From positions 1-11,654 of the forward strand of contig JBJTBH010000005.1 in the NCBI GenBank assembly GCA_046091285.1: a stretch of 11,654 nt of DNA. The letters run 5' to 3'. Every line of letters begins with the position of its first letter. The first letter of the stretch is position 1. Both the position numbers and the translations under genes were made by a program. The notes beneath the pieces are model-generated. The model did not search any database and was not told the origin of the DNA. It was given only the letters and a program-made list of their open reading frames with translations. The stretch is from CAIXOZ01 sp046091285. Its GTDB lineage: Bacteria; Cyanobacteriota; Cyanobacteriia; PCC-6307; Cyanobiaceae. Positions 1-6,943 of the stretch are shown piece after piece.

Positions 1-2211
1 GTTGTCGTCATTGCCCATCCAGATCGCCGTCAGAATTCGCGAGCTCGGGGAATAACCGATGAAGAGCACATCGACACCATTGTTGGTGGTTCCCGTCTTG
101 CCGCGAGCATCGGGGACCACCGCAGCAGCGCGGCCGGTGCCCCGCTGCACGACCCCGGCGAGAAGCTGATCCATGTCGGCCGCCACCTCCCCAGGAACCA
201 GCTGACGCGGCGACTCACCGATCGGAATCGTGACGCCATGGCTTGGGCAGCGGTCCAGACTCAGCACCGACTGACAGACCCCAAGGTCGTAGATCTTGCT
301 GACGCCATGCATGGGAACGGTACGTCCACCATGGGCCACGACCGCATAGGCCCGGGCCATTTCATACAGGAGCGTCTCGCGGCCGCCGAGCACCATGTTG
401 TAGTCGGCCTCCAGCGGTGTGGTGATCCCCAGATGCCGGGCCAGGCGCAACACCTGCGTCAACCCCGCCGTCTCGGCCAGACGCAGAGCCACCACGTTCT
501 CCGAATGGACCAGTCCGTCGGCCATCGACAGGGACCCGGCGCTGCTGTGACAGCCCGCGACATAGGCCAGCGGAGCACAGGAGATCGGATCACCGGGTGA
601 AACACCGGCTTGCAGTCCCGCCAGATAGGAGAACAGCTTGAAGGTGGAACCAGGCTGACGCATGGCCTGGACCCGATCATAGCTGGAGTGCTCATAATCC
701 CCACCTCCCACATAGGCCAGGATATCACCGTTGTCATAATTCAAGGAGATCAATGCTCCCTGAGTCAGGCCAACCCTTGCCGCCGGGCCTTCAAGGAAAT
801 GGCGCAATTCATCCTGCGCCAGTTTCTGAACATCAGGATCAATGGTGCTGACCACAACATAATTACCACCCAGGCTCTGATCCCGGAGATTCAAGCCGAA
901 GCGAGCGCCCTGGACCTCTCCGAGCACATAATCACTGAAAAAGGGATAGCTCTGAAAACTGCTGGTGCGACAGGCCGAGGGATCAATGTTCAGCGGTCGA
1001 CGCCGCGCATCGATAGAGGCCTGCTCCCCCAGATACCCCTGCTCCTGCATCCGCTGAAGCACCAGATCACGACGTTCCCGCCCCCAGGTGGGATGTTCGG
1101 TGTTACAAGGACTGTAACCATTGGGATTGGGAAGCAGTCCGACCAGGAAAGCGGCCTGTTGCGCATCCAGCGCACCGGCACCTTTGCGGAAATACAGACG
1201 CGACGCCTGCTCAAAGCCCTCCGTCCCCAGCCCGAGATAGGCCCGGTCCAGATACATTTTCATGATCTGGTTCTTGCTGTAGCCCACCTCGAGCTGCAGA
1301 GCCACCCAGAGCTCCCGCAGCTTGCGGGTGACACTCAGATCATTCCCCACCTCGGGGTAATACAGACGCGCCACCTGCTGGGTGAGACCACTGGCACCGC
1401 CGCTGCGACGCACCAGGGAACGGGCGATGCCATACAGATCCAGGCCACTGTTCCAGCCGAAACGGGCGTCTTCCGAGGCCAGCAGGGCCTGGCGCAGCAC
1501 CATCGGATACGACGCGAGCGACGGCAGGGCTGTGGCCGACCCCTCCTTGGCGTCAATCTGCCGTCCATCGGCGGCAAGGATCTTCACCGGGCCGGAAATC
1601 AACCGGATCCGGGACCCCCCTCCCAGGGTGGCGGCCGCCAGCAGCGCCGACACCAGGACCGCTGAACCCAGCAGCGCGCCGACACCGAATCCATGCACGG
1701 TGCGTTCCAGGGCACTCCTTGGATGGCGATAGACGAGTGACGGAGCTTCTCCCTTCAGCGGTGAGCCGAAATGCACCCGATCACCGTCCCGCAGTCGAAT
1801 CGAGCGAATGCGGCGATCCCGATGGAACAGACCGTTGGCCGAGTTGAAATCCTCGAGCGCAAAATCCCGATCCGCCGGATGTTCACGTTCCAGGATGGCG
1901 TGCACCCGGCTGAGATTGGCCGACGCAATCGAAAGGTCACAGCCGGGATCCCGACCAAGTCGATAACGCCGTGATTCCAGGGGGGTGACGCTGACCCGCT
2001 GTTCACCCAGCCAGAGCTCGAGCCAGACATTGCGTTGGCGCAGATCCAGCCAGGCCCTGGCGATGGCGGCCGATCGCTGCCGCCACGAGCCCCGCCCAGC
2101 CGAACGGACGAGGGAGATCCAGAGCGCCCGGGTGGACGCCGGAGGCGCAGCGGACGGCGGATCGGATGACGGGACCGCTGATGGTGGATTCGGCTCCTCC
2201 ATTCGGGTCAT
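1..2211 (-). CDS. FHA-domain class A penicillin-binding protein (transglycosylase/transpeptidase), 3' end cut by the window
   Basis: Bifunctional peptidoglycan synthase, predicted to polymerise and cross-link glycan strands outside the membrane. About 737 codons are visible, open through position 1, so only the C-terminal tail is missing. In order: a Pro/Ser-rich N-terminus; a cytoplasmic FHA domain at about residues 62-152 (G86-R87, then S101-R102-x-H104, then DFNSANG at 121-127); a transmembrane helix at about 174-197; a GT51 transglycosylase (catalytic-type E247 in SEDARF, GASGLTQQ, RKLRE); and a transpeptidase with S522-x-x-K525 (STFK), S570-E-N, and K705-T-G-T. The last readable residues are IWMGNDDN, typical of the family. 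The start is the ATG at 2209-2211; a second in-frame ATG lies three codons on. The GT51 EDxxFxxHxG motif has Asn in place of His. The gene is divergent from a kinase/phosphatase/FHA operon. FHA-PBP fusions are known in cyanobacteria. I am very confident of the family; phosphopeptide binding is inferred. Confidence 0.95.
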   Translation of the reverse strand, partial: MTRMEEPNPPSAVPSSDPPSAAPPASTRALWISLVRSAGRGSWRQRSAAIARAWLDLRQRNVWLELWLGEQRVSVTPLESRRYRLGRDPGCDLSIASANLSRVHAILEREHPADRDFALEDFNSANGLFHRDRRIRSIRLRDGDRVHFGSPLKGEAPSLVYRHPRSALERTVHGFGVGALLGSAVLVSALLAAATLGGGSRIRLISGPVKILAADGRQIDAKEGSATALPSLASYPMVLRQALLASEDARFGWNSGLDLYGIARSLVRRSGGASGLTQQVARLYYPEVGNDLSVTRKLRELWVALQLEVGYSKNQIMKMYLDRAYLGLGTEGFEQASRLYFRKGAGALDAQQAAFLVGLLPNPNGYSPCNTEHPTWGRERRDLVLQRMQEQGYLGEQASIDARRRPLNIDPSACRTSSFQSYPFFSDYVLGEVQGARFGLNLRDQSLGGNYVVVSTIDPDVQKLAQDELRHFLEGPAARVGLTQGALISLNYDNGDILAYVGGGDYEHSSYDRVQAMRQPGSTFKLFSYLAGLQAGVSPGDPISCAPLAYVAGCHSSAGSLSMADGLVHSENVVALRLAETAGLTQVLRLARHLGITTPLEADYNMVLGGRETLLYEMARAYAVVAHGGRTVPMHGVSKIYDLGVCQSVLSLDRCPSHGVTIPIGESPRQLVPGEVAADMDQLLAGVVQRGTGRAAAVVPDARGKTGTTNNGVDVLFIGYSPSSRILTAIWMGNDDN

Positions 2212-2257
2212 CACGCAAGGCCTGGACTTAGGCTAGTTCTCACAGGCCGACGATCCG
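2212..2257. promoter_or_regulatory. Short divergent intergenic region, probably two weak promoters
   Basis: Only 46 bp separate the PBP start from the first codon of the plus-strand operon, so any control region is shared. On the plus strand TAGGCT (2229-2234) fits a TANNNT -10 element. On the minus strand TAGCCT occurs in almost the same place (2238-2233). Neither has a convincing -35 element at the usual spacing, so the assignment is weak. If it is right, the two promoters would overlap back to back and leaders would be very short. Confidence 0.3.
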
Positions 2258-2530
2258 TTGCAACGTCAGCGCGACCCCTGGGAACCGTTTCGTCTCTGGC
2301 TGGCCCTGACCATCGGCCTCTATGCCCTGCGTGCCGCCTTCGTGGCCACCTGGCTGGGAGCGATTCCCGGTTGGGTGCTCCTGGTGATGGTGCTCATGGC
2401 CCTGGCTCTGGCGAGCCGTGCCCTGCTCTTTCCCGGCCGCGTCACCCCCTATCGGGAGGGTGATGGTGGCCTGTGGGCTGATCTCCGGGACGACTGGCAG
2501 CTCTGGTGGCAGCGCCGCAGACGGTCATGA
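2258..2530 (+). CDS. Small two-helix membrane protein, first gene of the signalling operon
   Basis: I do not recognise this 90-residue protein. It has a short charged N-terminus, two hydrophobic segments (about residues 11-35 and 38-60) and a Trp/Arg-rich cytoplasmic-looking tail ending in RRRRS. The start is uncertain: the only usual initiation codon before the first helix is TTG at 2258, and an in-frame TAG lies upstream at 2234-2236. No clear Shine-Dalgarno sequence is seen. The stop codon overlaps the ATG of the next gene (ATGA at 2527-2530), which ties it to the FHA/kinase/vWA/PP2C operon and supports its being a real gene. It may be a membrane adaptor or anchor for the module, but this is only inference from position. 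Confidence 0.72.
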   Translation: MQRQRDPWEPFRLWLALTIGLYALRAAFVATWLGAIPGWVLLVMVLMALALASRALLFPGRVTPYREGDGGLWADLRDDWQLWWQRRRRS

Positions 2531-3297
2531 GCCGATCCCCTCGCCTGGTGCTGCAGAGCGATCCGAGCAGAATCGCTCCCCTCGATCCCGCCATCCCCCT
2601 GACAATCGGTCGGGCCGCCTACAACCGTCTGTCTCTGCCTCGGGAGGAACGCCTCTCGGACCACCACGCCGTGGTGCGCTTCTCCGTGCAGCAGGGCTGG
2701 TTGATCTGCGACTGGAACAGCGACGCCGGCACCTTTCTTGCCGGCATCCGGAGCCACCAGTGCCGCCCCCTCCCCGATGGCTCCGCCATTCAGCGGGGCA
2801 GCGGCGGACCCGTGCTGCTCTTTCAGGCCAGCGTGGCGACATCCGACACGTCCGTCGCCGCCCCGGCCATCCCCGCTGCAGCGCCTGCCGCCGACACGGG
2901 CCCAGGCACCGCACCGCGACCGGCCGGATCGGGCAGGGGTTCAGCCCCCCTGGCCCCGACGCCCCCCACCAGCATCGACTTCGCCGGCGAACGTCTCCCC
3001 CTTGATCAGATTCTTTCAGCCACGGTGCGCAGCGAACCGCGTCATCCCAACATCTTCAGCTGGTGGCTGCTGCTCTGCCTGGGAAGCCTGATGCTGCTCC
3101 CCTTCCCGCCCCTGTTCTGGCTGCTCGAACTGACCGGACTGGCCGGCTGGATCGTGCTCGGCTCCCGCAAGGAACACAGCCTGGTGGTGGTGCTGCGCAA
3201 TGGCCTCGCCTATCGGCGCACCTTCGCCAACCGGCCGACGGCGCTCTCGCATCGCAATGGCATCCGCAAGGCCCTGGGCCAGACCCTCGATGGCTGA
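2527..3297 (+). CDS. Membrane-anchored FHA-domain protein
   Basis: Predicted phosphothreonine-binding adaptor at the inner face of the membrane, 256 residues. A divergent FHA domain spans about residues 5-100: IGR at 27-29, S44-D45-H46-H47 where classic FHA domains have SRxH, DWNSDAGTF at 62-70, and LPDG at 82-85. An Ala/Pro/Gly-rich low-complexity linker follows (about 101-150), then a hydrophobic region with one or two membrane helices (about 177-213) and a basic tail. The ATG at 2527 is chosen because it overlaps the upstream stop as ATGA; an in-frame GTG at 2506 would lengthen that overlap. The 3' end overlaps the kinase start by 8 nt, so the two are probably translationally coupled. The FHA call is good. 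Phosphopeptide binding is uncertain because the Arg next to S44 is Asp. Targets could include the kinase itself or a membrane partner. Confidence 0.85.
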   Translation: MSRSPRLVLQSDPSRIAPLDPAIPLTIGRAAYNRLSLPREERLSDHHAVVRFSVQQGWLICDWNSDAGTFLAGIRSHQCRPLPDGSAIQRGSGGPVLLFQASVATSDTSVAAPAIPAAAPAADTGPGTAPRPAGSGRGSAPLAPTPPTSIDFAGERLPLDQILSATVRSEPRHPNIFSWWLLLCLGSLMLLPFPPLFWLLELTGLAGWIVLGSRKEHSLVVVLRNGLAYRRTFANRPTALSHRNGIRKALGQTLDG

Positions 3298-4636
3298 CGG
3301 CTCCCGCCCCTGGATTCTGCCCCTGGACATGGTGCTCCGATTCGAGGGACTGCAGCCCCCTGTGCATCTCGTCCGCGGACTGGGTGGTGGGACCCAGGGT
3401 CAGGTGTTCGAGGTGGAGGTGGCCGGCGAACCCCTGGCCCTGAAATGGTACTTCCCGAACTGCATCGCCGCCGATCCGAACCTGGAACGTCGGCTGCTGG
3501 ACAGCATCCAGGCCACCTCACCCAATCCCAGCTTCCTCTGGCCGATCGCCCTGCTGCGTGCGGCTCCAGACCAGCGGGAACGGATCCCCCTGGCCCGGCA
3601 GAGCTTCGGCTATCTGATGCCCCTGCGATCCGCCGGCTTCATCGGTGCCCATGAACATGTGGGAGGTCTGGTGGACATCAGCCTGCAGACCGTGCTGCGG
3701 GCCAGCTTCTTTCTGGCCGATGCCTTCCATGATCTCCATCTCCGGGGCCTCTGCTACAAGGACATCTCGCTGATGAATCTGTTTCTGGAGCCCGACTCCG
3801 GACGGATCCTGATCTGCGATAACGACAACGTCGCGGTCGATGGTCGCGATCCCGGCAGCGTGCTTGGCACACCGGGCTTCATGGCCCCGGACGAGCTCCT
3901 CGGGCAGGCACGACCGGGCGCGAACAGCGACCTGTTCTCGCTGGCCGTCCTGATCTTCCGTCTGCTCACCCGCCACGATCCCCTGCTGGGACAGATGGAG
4001 CTGGCGATCCGCTGCCTGGATGAACCGGCGCGTCGTCGGCTGTATGGCGAGGATCCCGTCTTCATCTTCGATCCTCACGATTCACGCAACCGACCGGATC
4101 CGCAGGAACATCCCGCCGCCCTGATCACCTGGCCGATCTATCCCAGCGCACTGCAGGCGCTGTTCCTGCAGACCTTCGGGATCGGCATGAAAACACCCAG
4201 CCAACGGGCGCTGACGGGGCAATGGAAGCAGGTGCTGGCCGACTGCCTCGATCAACGGCGCCTCTGCCCCCACTGCGGCCAGGAGACCTTTCCCGACCCC
4301 GGCACTGACGCGCCCTGCTGGCACTGTGGGAAGACACCGGGGCCAGGCCTGTCCCTGGTGCTGCCCCATGGACTGGTGCAAGCCACCGCCGGCAACGAAC
4401 TGCATCCGCACCACTTCGACAACCTGAAGTCCAGGACCCTGACGCAGCCCGTCGGTCGCCTGGAGACCCACCCAGGCCGCGCCGATCTGATCGGCCTGCG
4501 CAACCTGGAGCAACAGCCCTGGCAGGCCCTGTTGCTCAACGGTCAGAGTCTCGTCATCGCTCCAGGCCAGGCCTGTAATCTCGCGCCACTGGCAAGGCTC
4601 GAGACCCCGGCCGGCCCCATCACCGTGCTGCGCTGA
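3290..4636 (+). CDS. Ser/Thr protein kinase-like protein with zinc ribbon and C-terminal FHA-like domain
   Basis: Predicted protein kinase of the TerY-P triad type (E. coli YegI is a relative), 448 residues, with no membrane segment. Kinase domain, about residues 20-320: glycine-rich loop LGGGTQGQVF (31-40), ATP-site Lys K52 (ALKWYF), catalytic-loop D158 and N163 with YKD in place of HRD, metal-binding D177 in ICDNDNV (175-181, at the DFG position), and GTPGFMAPDE (193-202) for the usual GTPxYMAPE. All four key catalytic residues are present, so it is probably active. A zinc ribbon follows with C326/C329 and C343/C346. The last 90 or so residues (VGR at 388-390, GLRNL at 402-406, then a W and an NG turn) resemble a degenerate FHA fold, a tentative reading. 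The ATG at 3290 overlaps the FHA gene's stop by 8 nt; the frame is open upstream from 3200 but that would be deep inside the FHA gene. The vWA gene starts 4 nt after the stop. Confidence 0.9.
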   Translation: MADGSRPWILPLDMVLRFEGLQPPVHLVRGLGGGTQGQVFEVEVAGEPLALKWYFPNCIAADPNLERRLLDSIQATSPNPSFLWPIALLRAAPDQRERIPLARQSFGYLMPLRSAGFIGAHEHVGGLVDISLQTVLRASFFLADAFHDLHLRGLCYKDISLMNLFLEPDSGRILICDNDNVAVDGRDPGSVLGTPGFMAPDELLGQARPGANSDLFSLAVLIFRLLTRHDPLLGQMELAIRCLDEPARRRLYGEDPVFIFDPHDSRNRPDPQEHPAALITWPIYPSALQALFLQTFGIGMKTPSQRALTGQWKQVLADCLDQRRLCPHCGQETFPDPGTDAPCWHCGKTPGPGLSLVLPHGLVQATAGNELHPHHFDNLKSRTLTQPVGRLETHPGRADLIGLRNLEQQPWQALLLNGQSLVIAPGQACNLAPLARLETPAGPITVLR

Positions 4637-4640
4637 TTCC

Positions 4641-5441
4641 ATGGCCTTCCCGAACGTTCGCCTCACCAATCGGCCGCTGCACTTCATCTACCTGTGCGAC
4701 TGCTCCGGGTCGATGGCCGCACAGGGGAAGATGCAGGCTCTGAACCAGGCCATCCGCCAATCGCTGCCCGGAATGGCCGAGGTCGCCCGCCAGAATCCTG
4801 AGGCGAAGGTGCTGGTGCGGGCGATCAGTTTCGCTGACCGTGCCTTCTGGCACATCGCCGAGCCAACGCCGGTGGTGGATCTGGTGTGGAGCGACCTCCA
4901 GGCTGGTGGCATCACCGCCATGGGAGAAGCGCTGGAACTGGTGGCCAGTCAGCTGAGCTCACCGCCGATGGAGGCACGCGCCCTGCCGCCGGTTCTCGTC
5001 CTGATCTCCGACGGCCAGCCGACGGATGATTTCGAGCAGGGACTGAGCCGCCTGATGCGTCAGCCCTGGGCCCAGAAAGCCGTGCGGCTGGCGATCGCCA
5101 TGGGCCATGACGCTGACCTCGAGGTGTTGCAGCAGTTCATCGGTCCTGATCCACAGCCACGGCTGCCGGATGGGGAGGTGCCGGGGGCCAGTGGCCATCA
5201 ACCGCGGGCGACCACGAGAAGCCGGTCACCGCGACGGCCGCTTCAGGCCAGCAACGCCACTTCCCTCGCCCAGTACATCCAATGGGCCTCGACGGCGGTG
5301 GTCGGGGCCGCCTCCAGGCCCGCCAGCCGCCTCGGTGGAACCCCCTCCGACGCGGGGTTGAATCCGACCAACATTCCCCTGCCCGATCTGCCACCCACCC
5401 TGATGGATCCCACCGACGATGTCGGTCCACTGGTGTGGTGA
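4641..5441 (+). CDS. TerY/YegL-type von Willebrand factor A domain protein
   Basis: Predicted metal-dependent protein-interaction module, 266 residues, cytoplasmic. The MIDAS metal site is complete: DxSxS at D20-S22-S24 (LCDCSGSM), T92 in GGITAMG, and D124 in LISDGQPTDD. The helical end of the domain runs to about residue 221 (LAQYIQWASTAVV). Between the two last helices lies a basic, Arg/Ser/Pro-rich stretch (about 169-200, with SRSPRRP) that looks like an insertion relative to what I expect of the family. A Pro-rich tail follows and ends in LVW. The gene starts 4 nt after the kinase stop and its own stop overlaps the GTG of the PP2C gene (GTGA). In TerY-P systems the vWA protein is found with a kinase and a PP2C phosphatase and is thought to act as their scaffold; its exact role is unproven. 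Confidence 0.92.
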   Translation: MAFPNVRLTNRPLHFIYLCDCSGSMAAQGKMQALNQAIRQSLPGMAEVARQNPEAKVLVRAISFADRAFWHIAEPTPVVDLVWSDLQAGGITAMGEALELVASQLSSPPMEARALPPVLVLISDGQPTDDFEQGLSRLMRQPWAQKAVRLAIAMGHDADLEVLQQFIGPDPQPRLPDGEVPGASGHQPRATTRSRSPRRPLQASNATSLAQYIQWASTAVVGAASRPASRLGGTPSDAGLNPTNIPLPDLPPTLMDPTDDVGPLVW

Positions 5442-6943
5442 GGTCGTCCTGGTCCGCACCCCGCCTCTGCCGGGTGATCGGTGCCGCCCATCGGCGCCAG
5501 GGACAGCCGTGCCAGGACGCCGTTCTATCGCTGCACGCTCTTGACCGCGAAGGAGAGCCCCTGCAGTTGATGGCCGTCGCCGATGGCCATGGAGGCTCGC
5601 GTTACTGGCTGTCCGATGCAGGGAGTCGCCTGGCCTGTGAACAGGTTGCCGGGGCGATCCGCACGCAGCTGGCCCACCGCCCCCTGGGCGCCGCAGGCTG
5701 GGAGCGGTGGTTGCAGGAGGAGCTGCCATCCCTGGTCCGAAGCGGCTGGCTGCAGGCCATCGCCGACGACTGGAACCACCGCAAGGAAGCGGAGACCTCA
5801 GCGTTCTCTCCCCTCACCTACGGAACGACCCTGGGACTGGTGCTGATGTGCCGTCACTGGTGGGCAGCCGGAGGCCTCGGGGACTGGGATCTGCTGGAGG
5901 TTCCATCCAGCGGCCCACCGCGACTTCTCAATCAGGAACCCGACCTCGGCGGCGCCAGCGAAGCCACCGCGAGCCTCTGTCTGGAGGAGGCCGCCCACCT
6001 CTGGAAGCGACGTTGCCAGCTGGTGATGCTCGATCCCGAGGCCGCCCCCTTCACGCTGCTGCTGAGCAGTGACGGCCTGCGCAAATCGTGCGCCACCGAT
6101 GAGGACTATCGGATTCTCGGGGCCTACCTGTGTGGACTGCCGACCGACCGATCGCCTCAGGAGCAAACAGCGGAGCCGATGCCATCCGACGCCAGCGATC
6201 CCGGTGACGAACCAGCGGGACTGGAGGCCGCCCTGGCCCGGATCACCGCGGAAGGCAGTGGCGATGACGTGAGCGTGGCCATCGGCCGTTGGGGGCCATC
6301 CAACCCCAGGGGCGACAGCGGCACCGTGGAGGACGCGACGCCGGAACAGACGTCGGAGGAAGCCGCATGGATTCCTGATTCTGCTCCTGATCGGAACCGG
6401 ATCAGGAACGCCAGGGTCGGCCGCCGTGGCTGCACCCGACTGGGCCTCCTGCTGCTCCTGCTGACATTGAGTGGTGCCACGTTCGCCCTGGTGCGCGGCC
6501 TCAGCCCGACGCCCCCCGTCCCGGCTGAAGCGACTGCACCAGACGACACCTCACCAGGGTCGAGGATCGGCGCCGAGGGCCAGGCGGCCCTGCAGCGAAG
6601 GATCACCAGCCTGTGCATCGCCAACCCCGCCACCCGACGCGCCACCCTGCGCAATCGCCGCAGCCAGTTCGAGCAGCTGCAAAGCGGCCTCCTTCAGCGC
6701 GGCACCCTGATCGAACAAGCACCCGACGATCCCCTCGGGGCGCTGATCGCCTGGAGTCAACCGCGATCCGAGGCCTCCGAACCAGCCACCCCAGGCTCAC
6801 CTGGCGGGAAGCCGCCAGGATTTCCTGCCCTCTGCCCGGCGCTGGCCCTGGAGTTGAACCACCAATGGCAGAGGATCGCCCGCCCCCGGGCTTCAGCCAG
6901 CCAGCGGCCCAACGGAACAGCCGCCATCCCATCCCCGCCATGA
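5438..6943 (+). CDS. Membrane-anchored PP2C-type protein phosphatase
   Basis: Predicted Mn/Mg-dependent Ser/Thr phosphatase that would reverse the action of the neighbouring kinase, 501 residues. The PP2C domain covers about residues 10-285: GAAHRRQGQPCQDAV with D27, VADGHGG with D49, YGTTLG (128-133), GDWD near 148-151, LSSDGL with D212, and GSGDDVSVAIGR with D276-D277. These acidic residues are the usual metal ligands. A charged linker leads to a transmembrane helix at about 335-357, and roughly 145 residues of unrecognised sequence would then lie outside the membrane. The GTG at 5438 is chosen because it overlaps the vWA stop as GTGA and fits just before the first PP2C motif; the frame is open back to 5282, but this lies within the vWA gene. 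The stop overlaps the next ATG (ATGA at 6940-6943). The single-helix anchor with an exported domain suggests a signal-sensing phosphatase, which is inference. Confidence 0.92.
   Translation: MRSSWSAPRLCRVIGAAHRRQGQPCQDAVLSLHALDREGEPLQLMAVADGHGGSRYWLSDAGSRLACEQVAGAIRTQLAHRPLGAAGWERWLQEELPSLVRSGWLQAIADDWNHRKEAETSAFSPLTYGTTLGLVLMCRHWWAAGGLGDWDLLEVPSSGPPRLLNQEPDLGGASEATASLCLEEAAHLWKRRCQLVMLDPEAAPFTLLLSSDGLRKSCATDEDYRILGAYLCGLPTDRSPQEQTAEPMPSDASDPGDEPAGLEAALARITAEGSGDDVSVAIGRWGPSNPRGDSGTVEDATPEQTSEEAAWIPDSAPDRNRIRNARVGRRGCTRLGLLLLLLTLSGATFALVRGLSPTPPVPAEATAPDDTSPGSRIGAEGQAALQRRITSLCIANPATRRATLRNRRSQFEQLQSGLLQRGTLIEQAPDDPLGALIAWSQPRSEASEPATPGSPGGKPPGFPALCPALALELNHQWQRIARPRASASQRPNGTAAIPSPP

Noticed and set aside
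610..1665. Open frame of 351 codons on the plus strand
   Set aside because: It lies wholly opposite the PBP gene, whose catalytic motifs are all intact on the minus strand; the translation has no recognisable motif and is a by-product of high GC.
3518..4078. Open frame of 186 codons on the minus strand
   Set aside because: It is antisense to the kinase domain and has no motif of its own; the kinase frame explains the region.
5091..5098. GCGATCGC, the HIP1 palindrome common in some cyanobacteria
   Set aside because: I saw only one exact copy, inside the vWA gene, so there is no enrichment to report.
5282..5437. N-terminal extension of the PP2C gene upstream of 5438
   Set aside because: It overlaps the vWA coding sequence, shows no conserved motif, and the GTGA junction at 5438 gives a better start.
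6613..6939. N-terminal extension of the last operon gene
   Set aside because: It runs inside the PP2C gene; the ATGA junction at 6940 is the natural start.
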